A stretch of DNA of 64,000 nt from Selaginella moellendorffii (taxonomy: Eukaryota > Streptophyta > Lycopodiopsida > Selaginellales > Selaginellaceae): assembly GCF_000143415.4 (NCBI RefSeq), contig NW_003314263.1:3316705-3380704 (forward strand), in the 5' to 3' direction. Both the position numbers and the translations under genes were made by a program. The notes below the pieces were generated by a model, which saw nothing but the letters and a program-made list of their open reading frames with translations, did not search any database and was not told where the DNA came from. Every line of letters begins with the position of its first letter. Position 1 is the stretch's first letter. Shown piece after piece: positions 21,524 to 33,122 of this stretch.

Positions 21524-22212
21524 TGTAAGGAACCAACTCCCCAAAGTATTGTAGCTAAAGGATCCCTGAAAACATGACCAAAATGATAAAGAGTTCATCC
21601 AATGAGACCGAGTCTGAGATCAAGTCCAAGACCGACTCTGAGACCGAGTTTAAGACCAAGTTCGAGATTGAGTCTGAGACCAATTCTGAGTCTGAGTTTG
21701 AGACCGAGTTTGAGACCGAGTTCGAGACCAAGTCCGAGATCTGAGATCTGGTCTGAGGCTGAGTCTGAGATCGAGTATGAGATAGAGTTTGAGGTTAGGT
21801 CTGAGATCAAGTTTGAGGTCAGGTCCAAGATCGAGTTTGAGACCGAGTTTGAGGTCGAATCTAAGGTCAAGTTCGAGATTAAGTTCGAGACCGAGTCCGA
21901 ATACTAATATAAGTGGTGAGGTGAAAGCCCAAAGCGTGTGTCTCCCGGGGGGGGCTGCAAGGGGTTCCAAAAGTATAGTAGAGATAGTGAGGTCTAGGAA
22001 CCAATCTTGAAATCTTGAAGGAACTCTCTAATAGTGCTTCCAAATTGACTTCAGGTTGATGGGGCCCCTTTAATTTGGAGCCCAATCCCAACCCCTTTGG
22101 GGGGGCCCAACCGGGGGGAAAAAAAGGGGGGCACAAACCCCCCAAAAAACCAAAAAAATTTTTCCGGGGGGGGGAAAAGCCTTCCCCCCCTTTTTTTTTC
22201 AAACATTTGGGG

Positions 22213-22250
<38 letters not shown>

Positions 22251-23456
22251 AGGAACACATGCTTTGGGCTTTCACCTCAAGCCTCCCTTAGTACCAAGAG
22301 TTAGTCTCTGGGACAAGCTTGAAACTTACTAAATATGGAATATCCTTAGATTGCAAATTTGGACATGGGACGAACACCATTGTATTCAGGCCAATCTCTA
22401 CATTCCATAGATATGCCAAATGAGCAAATCTAGACACTTTCCATAAATAGCATTTGGGACTGAAATGAGACTAACACAAAAGGAATGATAGTGAGGGTGT
22501 TTGGCAAACACAGTAAGCTATCATCCAATGATATTGAGGGACTAGTCTCAATACGCGAGGGTTCTTGCCAAGCTAGTGCAAAACAGAACAAAAGAGAACT
22601 AAGAGCAAGGCTGAGAATGCTCAGCTAGAAACACATAGGAGTTCCTACCTTATGTTCATCTGGCTAAGTACAAATGCTAAGCCCAGTAAACTAACACTTG
22701 GACAAAAGGGGCTATTGAAGAAAACTAGCAATACCGACCTCCTGCCATCATGGCAATAAGGAAAGAATGCCCGTAAGGACTAGCCAACAAGTATCTTTCA
22801 ATACCCGAAGTTACATTTGCGACAGTTGAGACTAGGACTTAGAGGCCTTACGTAGGAGTGAGCATAGACTCAGGTGGTGCCAGAGGGGCCACCCAAAGAA
22901 ATGCTCAACAATAGCTCCCATTCCCAAAAGGGAAACTGACTACGGTGCTCTAGGCTCATGTGGAATGGTGCCCCACTTGAGTACCTTGTGACTCATTGGT
23001 CCTCGCGCTTAGGCCTTCTATTTGAGATGGAAGTGGGGGAGCAGAGGTACCCATATCTGGCTATTAGGCCACGGTGTCTCCCCCCGATACCCTAAAGCAA
23101 GTGTTGCACCCAAAGTTTGAGATTTAGAGGGTTCTATGATCAAGTCTTGTTATATCAAGGGATGTTAAGAACCTGGAGGCTTGGTGTGCTTGGTTGCTTA
23201 TGCCTACGGAGAGTGTAACTAAATCTTAAGTCCAATCTAACCCGAGGAGGGGGATTGGGAGAGATTTGGGAATCCATGAATGGATGGCTAATGCTCCATT
23301 GCTCATGTAGTGAGTAGCTAAAACTAAGAAAGACCAAGTAGGAGCTAGTACAATAGGTAGGAACATTAGTAAGGGAACTTAGCTAAGGCCAAGATAGTGT
23401 CGGTCGAATAGACAAGGTAAGCTAACAAATTGAAAAAGAAAAATTTGTGGCTTACA
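21524..23456 (+). repeat. element 2 5' LTR, interrupted by a solo LTR
   Basis: 1933 bp from TGTAAGG to CTTACA. Without the 765-bp insert and one GTTGA it matches the 1227-bp 3' LTR in length. Carries a repeat array of gagnccgag-type units (21604-21905) and the shared LTR block at 21919-21985. Confidence 0.88.
22060..22824 (+). mobile_element. solo LTR nested in the element 2 5' LTR
   Basis: 765 bp starting TG and ending GACA, bounded by GTTGA at 22055-22059 and 22825-22829. From 22250 to its end it matches element 3's LTR (aacac.tgctttgggctttc through acccgaagttaca to the LTR end), same relative orientation. Its first 190 bp do not match and are dominated by homopolymer runs (22085-22249). 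A solo LTR arises when two LTRs recombine. Confidence 0.75.
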
Positions 23457-23459
23457 ATT

Positions 23460-23472
23460 TTGTATCAGAACC
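23460..23472 (+). other. primer-binding site of element 2
   Basis: TTGTATCAGAACC, two mismatches from the initiator-Met-tRNA primer site, three bases after the 5' LTR. Confidence 0.75.
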
Positions 23473-23515
23473 TTTTCCTTAGTTCTAGCGAAGGATAAAG
23501 GTAGATTGCTAGGAA

Positions 23516-24756
23516 ATGGCAAAGGCAGGGTGTAAAAGAACCAAGGTAGAGATGGAACCTCCTCCAGAGCTGGAACCTCCGATTGAACAAAAAGCTATGA
23601 ATGAAGAATCCTTGCATGAGGAGGACTCTAATGAGGAAGCTTCCAAACAGGAGTCCGATAGTGAGGTTCAATCATTCAATGCTCAATTGGATGTTCTAGA
23701 AGGACAATTCACACAGACAAATGCCTTGTTGGAGACTCTTGTACGCAAGTTAAAGCATGACGAGAAGTGAAAGAAAAAGAAAAATATTACAAATGCTGGC
23801 AACGTAGAAGGCATGGACCCTTGGGCAGGGACTGAGGCAAAATCGAACAAGATCAAACAAACTAAACTGGAATTAGTTCCTCAAGCAGTTCCTAAGTACA
23901 AACCAAAGCCCCCACCGGTCTTCAAGGGAGTGAACGAGTATAAGGTGGTGGAGGATTGGTTTATGATATGGAGGATTACTTTCGAGCATTGTAGTTACCG
24001 AGCTCAGAGAAAGTCCCATATGCTAAACCATACATGGCAGATAATGTTAAGTCTTAGTGGAGAATAACAAAGGCCAACAAAGGACTGGTGGCCACTTATG
24101 AAATGATGAAGGCGAGAATCTATGCAACTTATGTTCCTCCAAATGCTACTCTGCACCTAAGGGATGAAAAGAGTAGGTTGAAGCAGACTAGAACCATTCA
24201 AGAGTATGTGAATGTGTTTATGGCAAAGAGGATACTTGTCACAAACATGGGTCATATGGATGCATTCCATGCTTTCATATTAGGCTTGCAGACCTAAGCT
24301 CGAAACGAGGCAATGCGTTGGAACTTGACTAACTACAAGGAAGCATTGAATGCAACTATTAAGGTGCATTTCAATAATAACCTGCGAAAGGGGAACACAA
24401 CGGGGTTGGGATCCACATTTAGCAAAGGAACTAAACTAAGGGGGACATATGGCAAAGGGAAATTCAAGAAGAGTTTCTCTAAGAATGAGTCCTCAAGGTT
24501 TTGGAAAGGCAGATCTAGTAGCTATTAAGCAAGTATATAGAGGAGTCAAACAAAAAGGGACAACCCCATGGATAATAAAATCAAATCAGCTAGTAGCATG
24601 GGAAACAACATATACTTTAACTGCAATGAAGCAGGACACTTTTTGAGAGAATGTCCTTACCCGAAGAAGGCCAAAGTCAATATGGCTATTAAGTCAAGTG
24701 AAAACAAAATTGAGGTACGTGATCCAGTCTCTAGCTCAAAGTTACTCATTACATGA
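23516..24756 (+). pseudogene. element 2 gag region, several broken frames
   Basis: Consecutive open pieces give a Gag-like product: an acidic Pro/Glu-rich N-terminus (from 23516), a capsid-like part (KPPPVFKGVNEYKVVEDWF near 23900, then DEKSRLKQTRTIQEYVNVF near 24160) and a basic tail with a zinc knuckle near 24610. The knuckle reads YFNCNEAGHFLREC: the first Cys of C-x2-C-x4-H-x4-C is Tyr. At least four stops or frame changes interrupt it. Confidence 0.75.
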
Positions 24757-27001
24757 GCAACTTTGGTAGAGAGTTATTCGCGACATCTATTAGCCCTTCA
24801 AGGGAAGCTCGGAAGTAACTTTGTTAAAATCCTTATTGACATAAGTGTTTTAGATAATTTTGTAGCTGCAGACATAGCCCAGCAAGCTGGACTAATGGTG
24901 CAATAGCTATATGAAAGAACTATAGAGTTTTTTCAAGGTAGCCAAATCACCGATGAAGTACTTCGACAAACAAGAGTCAAAGTAGGGACATGGAAAGTAA
25001 ACATGGATTTCACCGTATTGGACATGGGGGGATTTGACATGATCTTTAGGATGCATTAGTTTAATCAGTTTGTGGTAGCCTTGCATGGACAAGATAGGAA
25101 CCTTGTGGTATTGGTGAATGCCTGGGGAGAACGATCTAGGGTGGAGGCCCAAGATCAAAGATAGGGCAATGTAAGGCCAAAGACTCCTGCTTGAATCTGA
25201 TGTCCACGAGAGGACAACTCACTAAAAGAACCAAAGTAGCATTTTTGTGCTTACTCTCAGTGAAGAGTGACAAAAAGATAGAAACATAAAAAGTACCTTT
25301 AGTGATTTAGCAGGTGTTGGACCAATTTCAAAATACCATGTCGGAGGACTTATTGGCAGGGTTACCCCCCGATAATCGATAGAACATAAAATTGAGTTAG
25401 TCGAGGGTATTAAGGCGATGGTTCATCCCCCCTATCATTTGAACGAAAAGGAACTCAAGGAGCTCAAGTGCCAATTAAAAGAGTTGGTGAATAAAGGGTA
25501 TATTAGGTTGAACAAGTTGTTATATAGGGCGTTAGTGTTATTTGTGAAAAAGAAAGATGGATCTATGCACATGTGCATAGATCACCGGTTGCTCAATAGG
25601 TGTACAAAGAAGAACAAGTACCCTTTATCAATGATTGAGGACCTATTTGATAAGTTGGGAAAGGCAAAATACTTCTCGAGGATTGACCTAAGGTTAGGAT
25701 ACTACCAGATCAAGGTAGCAAAGGAAGATGTCGAGAAGACAACCTGTCAGACAAAATATGGGAGTTTTGAGTTTCTAGTGATGCCCTTTAGGCTGTGCAA
25801 TGCGCTAGCAATGTTTTCAGTGCTGATGAACCATATTTTTGTACCCTATCTGGATCACTTCATGGTTGTTTATATTGATGACATCCTAATTTATAACGAA
25901 ACGCTAAAGGAGCATGCCGAACATTTGACAAAGGTGTTTAAAAAACTAAGGGAATATAAATTGTATGCTAAAGAGAGCACATGTGACTTTGCTCAACAAG
26001 AGGTAAAGTTTCTCGGGCATGTGGTGGGTAAGAACGGGCTTAAGGTGGACCCTGAAAAGGTCTATGCAATCCAAGAATGGGAGTGACTATTGAATATACA
26101 TGAGTTAAGCGCATTTTTAGGGCTATGCAACTACTACTGAAAATTTATCAAATACTATTCGAGAGTACCCCTACCTTTAACGAACGAAACAAAAAAAGGG
26201 AAGATGGTATGGACAGTGAAATGCCATCTCACATTTGTCCACCTCAAAGGGAAGTTGAGGAAGACTCCCATGTTGGCATTACCAGACTTTGGTAAGGACT
26301 TTGAGGTAGAAACAAACACTTTAGACTTTGCGTTAGGCATAGGTTTGAAACAAGATAACCATCCGGTGACATTCTTCTCAAAGAAGTTGGACAAAGCTCA
26401 GCGAAAGTGGCCTGCCCACGAGAAGGAATTATTTGCAGTGGTCAAGGCACTCAAAGAGTGGCGACACTACCTTAGGAGACACTTTAAAGTTTACACAGAT
26501 AATGTGGCAAGAAAACACTTGTTGTCACAGCTCGACCTAAAAGGAAAACAAAGTCGGTGGGTCAATGCTTTGGCTGAGTTCAATTGTGAGATTCTGTATA
26601 AACTTGGGAAGAGTCAAAAAGCAAGTTTAAAGTTGGCGATATCTAGCATGATAGCAACCTTTTGGGATAATGTACAGATAGCATATGAGAATGATTGTCT
26701 AGCACAAGAAGTGTTGCTAAGGAACCAAGAGGCACAGGATGCTCACCAAAAAGGTGAGTTGCGGACAAAAGAAAAAATAGGTTATGCAAAATGCAATGGA
26801 CTCATCTATTATAAACAAATGAGGGTGTATGTTCCAAAAGGGGAACTACGGAAGGTAGCATTAGAAGAGTGTCATGATAAACCTCTTGCGGGATATGGTG
26901 GAGTGCCCAAGACGATGGGCTTACTCAAGAGGAAGTATCACTGGCTAGACATGGCTAAAGACGTCCAAGACTATGTAAAGATATGTCCAACATATCAATA
27001 A
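24757..27001 (+). pseudogene. element 2 protease, reverse transcriptase and RNase H
   Basis: Protease near 24820-24870 reads ILIDISVLDNFVA where DSGA would be expected, so the active site is altered. Reverse transcriptase (25418-26086) is open for 222 codons, with VKKKDGS.RMCIDHR-type, SRIDLRLGYYQI and the catalytic YIDDILIY motif intact. RNase H (26204-26600) reads VETNTLDFALG where the first catalytic Asp (TDAS) is expected, so that residue is Asn. The integrase zinc region follows (ECHDKPLAGYGGVPKT, CPTYQ with the last Cys changed to Tyr). Confidence 0.85.
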
Positions 27002-27845
27002 GTCAAAGCCATGACTAAGACTAGTGGGGGCTTGTTACAAAGCATTCTAATTCCAGATTGTCCGTGAAAATATCTTACAATGGACTTCATCACGAAACTC
27101 CCTCAAAGAAAGGGGTTTGATACGATATACGTAGTGGTGGATTAGTTTTTGAAAAATGATACATTTCATACCCACCACAACAAAAGTGGATGCAAAAGGT
27201 GTGGCAAAACTATTCTTCGAACAAATGGTTCGAGTGTAGGGAAGGTCAAAAGAGATTATCTTAGATCGAAATAAGATCTTCACTAATAAAGGCAAACTAA
27301 ATATGCGAACCAAAAGTGCTGGAACATAGAGTTTCAACCTAGGAAGAAGGTGTGGCTGAGTACCAAGATCCTAAGGTTACCAAGTGGGATCAGCTAGAAG
27401 TTGACCCAAAGGTAAAAATGTATGTATTCCTAAAAATGAATTAACCTTGAGTTCCTTAAACAAGTTCACAGGGCCTTACGAGATTGAGGCTCAAATTGGT
27501 AAAGTGGCTTACCACCTCTAACTTCCTCAAAAGATGGGGAATATGCACTATATGTTCCATGTGAACTTACTCAAGTTATACTTTGAGGATCTGTTTCACA
27601 AAGACCAAGTAAGACCTTTACCTGAGGTTATCCAAGAGGAAGAGGAATACGAAATCGAGCCCATCCTCAATGCATGCAAAAACAAGTGACAAGGACGTGA
27701 AGTGAGGGAGTTCTATGTGAAGTGGAAAGGATTTCTACACTGCGAAACAACATGGGAACCAAAGGAGAACTTAGCGAACGTGCAAAATCTAGTGGAGGAA
27801 TTTTTGCAACGTATAACTCTATACACTTATGTAAAGTTCAATTAA
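27002..27845 (+). pseudogene. element 2 integrase core (deleted) and chromodomain
   Basis: The core starts TMDFITKLPQRKGFDTIYVV with the first catalytic Asp and IILDRNKIFTNKGKL with the second, then jumps near 27310 to the C-terminal part (PRKKVWLSTK). The stretch holding the catalytic Glu is gone. The tail reads GPYEIEAQIG-like sequence, VNLLKLYFEDLFHKDQ and a chromodomain (YEIEPILNAC, FYVKWKGFLHCETTWEP) at about 27642-27810, interrupted by one TGA. Confidence 0.8.
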
Positions 27846-28234
27846 AGCATTAATTTGTGAAGTTTAGCAATGGCATATGTTAAGACCCGAAGGCATGCCA
27901 AAGGTAAGCTAATTAGTATAGGTTAGCTAAGTCAACCAGGCGTAAGGAACTATGCCCGACTCCCCACAGGAATGTCAAATCCATAAGCGTATTTTACAGA
28001 GGTTGGGTTTGAATCCCAACCCCCTAGTAAAGCAAGGCTAGGTTCAAATCCCAACTCTATACTAGAGCGTGGTGAGGTGAGGGGTATAGGGATATCTATA
28101 TTCTATTGTTATAGGCTCTTGGCCAGGGAGGCTAACTTAGGCATACCACTAAGTGGGGAGATGCCCCTAGAGACATGGTCAACAAGTCATAAGATTAAAA
28201 AGAGATGTTTGATGTAGGCATTGAACTTCTTCTA

Positions 28235-28247
28235 TGGGTGGTGGAGT
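28235..28247 (+). other. polypurine tract of element 2
   Basis: TGGGTGGTGGAGT directly before the 3' LTR; nearly identical to the tract of element 1. Confidence 0.8.
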
Positions 28248-29474
28248 TGTAAGGAACCAACTCCCCGAGGTGTCGTAGGCTAAAGGATCCTCAAAAGCAC
28301 AACCAAAATGATAAATAATTCATTGGATGAAACCGACTCTGAGACCAAGTTCGAGACCAAGTCCGAGATCAAGTTCGAGACCAAGTCTGAAACTGAGTTC
28401 GAGATTGAGTCTGAGATCTAAGATGGTCCAAGACCAAGTCCGAGATCGAATCTAAGACAAAGTTTGAGGTCGGGTCTGAGATCAAGTCTAAGATCGAGTT
28501 CAAGACCGAGTCTGAGGTCAAGTCCAAGGTCGAGTCTGAGACCAAGTCCGAATACTAATACAAGTTGTGGGATGAAAGCCCAAATCTATAAGCAACCAAA
28601 AGGAACGACTCGAGAGACAATTTATAGGGTTCAAATATAAAGGGAAAAAGCCCATAAACAAGAGTGCACCCTTTTTTCCAATCGGTTAAGGGTTTTGGGA
28701 TATTTGGGGTTAAGTGTCTTTGAGTTTGAATAGTACTAAACTAGGCAACCTCCCAAGAAGTCCAAACTCAAGAACTTACAAAAGCATGTGTCTCCCGGGG
28801 GGGGAGGTTCCACAAGTATAGTAAGGATAGTGAGGTTTAGGAACCAATCTTAAAAGAACTCTCTAGTGGTTCTTCTAAATTGACTTGAGGTTGAGACTGG
28901 GGTTTAGGGGCCTTGGGTGGGAGTGAGCATGGACTCAGGTGGTGCTGGAGGGGCCATCCAAACAAGTGCTCAAGATCAACTCCCACTTCTGAAAGGGAAA
29001 TCGACCACAGTGCTCCTTCTTAGGGGTTAGGCCTTCCCTTCGGGATAGAAGTGGGGGAGTAGAGGTAGCGATACCAAGCCGTTAGGCTATAGTGTTTCCC
29101 CCCAGTGCCCCGAAGCAAGTGTTGCACCTAAGGTTTAGAATTTATAAGGTCCTATGATCAAGTCTTGTTGTACCAAGGGATATTAGGAATCTGGAGGCTC
29201 GGTGTGTTTGGCTACTTGTGCTTGCGGAGAGTGTAGCCAAACTTTAAGTCCAGTCTAACCTGGGGAGGGGGGTTGGGAGAGATTTAGGAATCCATAGATG
29301 GATGGCTAACACTCCATTGCTTATGCAATAAGTAGCTAAAACCAAGTAAGACTAAGTAAGAGTTGGTATAATAGGTGGGAACTTTAGGGAGGGAACTTAA
29401 CTAAGGCTAAGGCAGTGTTAGTCAGATAAACGAGGTAAATTAGCAATTTGGAAAGGAAAAATTTGTGGGTTACA
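28248..29474 (+). repeat. element 2 3' LTR
   Basis: 1227 bp, TGTAAGG to GGTTACA, followed by the TTAGT duplication. Contains the gagnccgag-type array (28325-28558), shifted relative to the 5' copy by an extra segment near 28580-28770. Confidence 0.88.
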
Positions 29475-29479
29475 TTAGT

Positions 29480-30080
29480 TTGGCTTCATTTTGCATATTA
29501 GTATTAGCATTAAGATTTTGGAAGCTTTAAGATTATTCTAATGTTACTTCATACTTTTATTCCTTCACTGTTAAGCTATATGTTCAAGAGTTCAACTCTA
29601 TTTCTTCATTCATTAGCTTGAGACTTTGAAACTTAGATCCCACTCTATTAATCTTAGTACATATGTTAAATGGTTGGATTTCACTTTATATAGTAATGCA
29701 CTATAAGGTATAGGATAAAAATATATTATATTAGCACATTGAATATTATACTAGTTAAAGAAGAATGCTATGCTGAAAGTGAGTAATGATATCGAAAGGC
29801 TTGGAGATCTATGATAAAGGAATAGAGCTAATATAAGGAAGAAGAGTTGACATATTCAATGAAACAACCCCTAATTAGACTAAATGTTCTTGTTTTCTCA
29901 AACAACAAATATTGCATCCATTGTATAAGTCTAAGAGTGAGTGCAAGCTTATGAAAGTGATTTGCATTATTATAATTCATGCAAAGTTGGTTCTCAATCT
30001 AACATCATTATTTAGCCTCAGAAATACACTATTAACATAAAGCTCTAATATGCCTTACTTATATACTAACAAGGGGTTTT
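29480..30080. other. AT-rich flank, nothing recognised
   Basis: No open frame of note and no match noticed to other parts of the window. Confidence 0.35.
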
Positions 30081-30084
30081 GAGA

Positions 30085-30850
30085 TTATAATATGGAAAAT
30101 GAAGTTAAGGATTCAATCTTAAAGGAACTCTCTAGTGGAGTTTCCAAACCATATTAGGGATAGGACTTAGAGTTAATAGCCTTAAGTGGGACATAAAGGG
30201 TGCTAAAAAGGATTTTCAAGGAAGTGCTCAAAAACAATTAAATATCCCAAAAGGAAAACCAATTACAATGTTTCCAATGCAGGTGGATTAATGCCCCATT
30301 TGAGTAAATTACCTTCTTAAAAGGTCTTTGGAATGGAAATTAGGAGTTGAGATATTTATACTAGATTATTATGCCACAGTGTTTCTTTTTGAGGTTTCAA
30401 ATTAAGAAATGCACCCAAAGTTTAGGATTTAAAGTATCTCATGAACAAGCCTTATTATACCAAGAGATATTAAAAACTTTGGAGGTTTGGAATTCTTGGC
30501 TGCTTGTGCTTCTAAAAAGTGTAACCAAGCCATAAGTCTAATATAATCCAAAAAAAGGGATTGGGAGAGAAACTTTAGAAATCTATGAAAAGATAGCTAA
30601 GACCCTCTTGCCCATATAGCAAGTAGTTAAAGCTAAGTAAAACTAAGTAGAATTTAGTACAATATCATCTAAAGTGGAAGATTTTGGCATTAATTTATTT
30701 TCCCAATTTTATGGTATATGATTTTTCTAAAGGGTTTCTTGTCCAATGGAAGTGATTATATCAAGTGTTCTAGCAAGTTGAAATATATGTTTATAACATT
30801 CAATAAGTCAATCCTCTAAAAATTATGCATATGCAATCTTCATAAAGAAA
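30085..30850 (+). mobile_element. old, AT-drifted LTR and gypsy integrase-tail relic
   Basis: 30085-30680 follows the element 2 LTR point by point (tcaatcttaaaggaactctctagtgg, then a match to its distal half ending agtagaatttagtacaat) but with many G/C positions now A or T. 30690-30840 resembles the gypsy integrase tail relic at 45985-46145 (ggcattaatttattttcccaa, then ctaaagggtttcttg). The pattern fits long-term decay of methylated cytosines (inference). Confidence 0.55.
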
Positions 30851-32100
30851 AAATTCTCTTTTGGATGTTCTTCTAAATCTGAACCGATTAATATAAAAAG
30901 GAAAAAACAAAAGAGAAAGAATTAAAAAATCTATAAAAAATGGGAAATCTAGACAATACAAAAACTATATCTAAACCAAAATTCCAAATCCAAACACTTC
31001 TTAGGAACAATTAAAGTTACCCCTTATCTCCACCAATGTGATCATATGGATTATGAAAATAAAATAAAGAAATATACATATCAATTAGCCAAAAACCCTA
31101 ATTTATATATAGAAACAAGTGGTCCAGATTAAAACCAATTTAACGGATTTCAAAATTCCACTATCCTAATATTAATATACAGCATCGTAACCGTACACTT
31201 AAACCTTATAATTTATTATCTTTTGCTAGTTTTTTTTATTTAAACACAATTCCACCTAACTGAATGAGCATCAATCACAAATGTCATAATGGAGGCCCAG
31301 AATCTTGGCAATGGTGAGGGCCAAGCATGCAGATGTCATTGGATGTGGTGTTAGGGGGCTCCCAATACAGCCACTTCATTGGAGATGGATTGCCTAGCGA
31401 AAAGAGAAAGATTGAGGCCTTGGATCTCAATGGCATTCTATTTGCTACACAAGAAGGCTAAGCCTCAGCCATATTGGAGTGACATTTGCGTTCTTCCCTG
31501 CACTCTAGATTCTCCACTCTTATGTAACTTCTTTTTTTGATTCGGAAAAAAATAAATAAAACTTAACCACCATTTCCATGTCAGAAGGGAGCTCAAATGT
31601 GTGGTATAATTGTTGTCAAGCCTTATTATTAACATTCTTTTTTTCTTGGTAAGTACCCAATTCCATCAATGGTTTCAACTAACACCTGAAGTGTGAATAT
31701 GACAAAGTGGTGACAGAGGTGATTGAGCCAAGCATATGTTTTCAATCAGACTTGAGGCTTTCACCTGGGCTTGTAGGATACTTTACTCTCAGATGTTACC
31801 ACCACTTGTTGGAGATAACCTCGCCTTAGTACTACTGGTGGTCTTTGTAAGTTAGTCATTAATATTTAGTGTTGAATTGACCCAGATATATAGTCACATT
31901 CGCACAGGTAGCTCATAGCTTCGGGCTGACCAATGAAGGTTCTGGCTGGAACGTAAAGGTTGGGAGTATTCCCTCGCAAGCATCTCACACAACACTAAGC
32001 TCTTCTCCTTCAGAGACTTTCTTGGTAGGAGAGCTTTGTCATCTAGGAAGCAGTGCAAGAGGAAATTTCCTTCACTTCAGTGAACCTCCTCTAGTTTCTC
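30851..32100. other. intergenic, nothing firmly recognised
   Basis: AT-rich to about 31250, then mixed sequence. No supported gene; frames are short and interrupted. Confidence 0.35.
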
Positions 32101-32105
32101 TATAG

Positions 32106-32267
32106 GGATTCTGCCCGCTTGGAAGTTACCATGATGCCAAGTATACCAAGTTCTGCATGAATTTCATGGACTTTATGATGATAAATCTCGAGAGTTTGGA
32201 GACCAGGCTGCTTCCATGGAACTGTGAGGAGAACCTCAACCTGTTTAGAAGGATGCTTAAGGAGTAA
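32106..32267 (+). CDS. exon-like open stretch, unassigned
   Basis: After TTTCTCTATAG, a plausible acceptor, the frame reads GFCPLGSYHDAKYTKFCMNF, then MINLESLETRLLPWNCEENL and RRMLKE before TAA. Protein-like, possibly the last exon of a gene whose earlier exons were not found. Confidence 0.25.
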   Translation, partial: GFCPLGSYHDAKYTKFCMNFMDFMMINLESLETRLLPWNCEENLNLFRRMLKE

Positions 32268-32660
32268 ATCAAGTTCTATAATTTATCTTTGTTTTTTCCT
32301 TATCTTGTTTCTTTAGGAATGGGCAAAGAGGTGATCAGAGGATTCAAATTATAATAGTATGAGAAGATGATGAAACATAGAGTGACTTCCATAGCCACAA
32401 GCTTCACACCTCAAAGTTGCAGCAGCACAGGAACGCATTGGAATTGAATGAAGCTCTCGTCCTTTTGTCGCCTTGCAAATTGACACACTTCTGGACTGCG
32501 AAAAGGAGCTTGTAGGTTGATAACTTAGAATAAGTTTAATTAGCTGTTATCTCTTTTAAAACTTCTTAATTTGCAAAGCAAGACATTGTTCATTCATAAA
32601 ATCAAATGAATTATTTTGTGGTGATCCAACGAAACCATGAAATAATAGACTCTAACTTGC

Positions 32661-32957
32661 TTAGTTCTTGATGCAGTGGTCCTTGCTCCATTTCCAGCCA
32701 AACTGGCATTGGTGGCACTCGTTGTTGTACCAGTACCAATTGGTCAGGCAACTCACGCATTTGCTTCCACTCCACTTCCATCTGGAGAGGCATTGGTGGC
32801 AATCGTTGTTATACCAGTACCATCCTTTGGGACACTGGATGCACTTCTGGCCGTCCCAGTTCCATCCAGATTTGCATCGCTTCTGGGCTGTTGCGTTGGT
32901 GATGCCACCGACATTCTCTCCAACCAGGAGGGCTGTCACAAACATGGCCAGAAGCAT
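32661..32957 (-). CDS. secreted Trp/Cys-rich 14-residue repeat peptide
   Basis: Encodes 98 residues from the first in-frame ATG (32957); a stop lies upstream in frame and no earlier ATG exists. The N-terminus is a short hydrophobic signal-like segment (MLLAMFVTALLVGENVGG), with a likely cut before QKRC (inference). The rest is five tandem copies of a 14-residue unit, C-x3-W-x-W-x4-C-x2 (positions 32664-32876): ten Cys and ten Trp in 71 residues. Units alternate between two types, CxxxWNWDGQKC-like and CxxxWYWYNN(D/E)C-like, so the true period is 28 residues, seen in the DNA as an 84-base repeat. I know no family with this layout. Small, secreted, disulfide-rich and Trp-rich suggests a wall, signalling or defence peptide, but that is a guess. 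Confidence 0.6.
   Translation of the reverse strand: MLLAMFVTALLVGENVGGITNATAQKRCKSGWNWDGQKCIQCPKGWYWYNNDCHQCLSRWKWSGSKCVSCLTNWYWYNNECHQCQFGWKWSKDHCIKN
32664..32876 (-). repeat. coding tandem repeat, 42-base unit in 84-base pairs
   Basis: Within the peptide gene above: on the plus strand gcattggtggcactcgttgt at 32709 recurs at 32793 with one change. The odd and even 42-base units differ more from each other than units 84 bases apart. Confidence 0.85.
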
Positions 32958-33122
32958 CAGCTGAGTCCAAGTGAAGACTGCTATGCACACGGAGTTTACT
33001 GCTTCTCCAGCGCGACATGCCGTGTTTGTGTTTGACTGACGGGGTCAATTGACTGGTGTACATGCCGACTATATCCAAATGAAACAGTCTCGAAGTCCCG
33101 TGAAATGATCGAAAATATCTCA

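Larger units (their letters stand above)
21524..29474 (+). mobile_element. element 2: decayed Ty3/gypsy chromovirus with LTRs
   Basis: A plus-strand LTR retrotransposon: 5' LTR 21524-23456, primer site 23460-23472, gag, protease, reverse transcriptase, RNase H, integrase and C-terminal chromodomain in that order, polypurine tract 28235-28247 and 3' LTR 28248-29474, all inside an exact TTAGT duplication. Domain order (RT before integrase) and the chromodomain place it among plant chromoviruses. Every reading frame is interrupted and several catalytic residues are changed, so it cannot act alone. The LTRs differ by an inserted solo LTR in the 5' copy plus many substitutions, making it older than elements 1 and 3. 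Confidence 0.92.

Noticed and set aside
22075-22332. Gly- or Pro-rich frames through poly-G/C
   Set aside because: Homopolymer artefacts in the solo LTR.
32958-32990. N-terminal extension of the Trp/Cys peptide
   Set aside because: That reading would start at GTG, which is not a normal plant start codon. The first ATG is at 32957.
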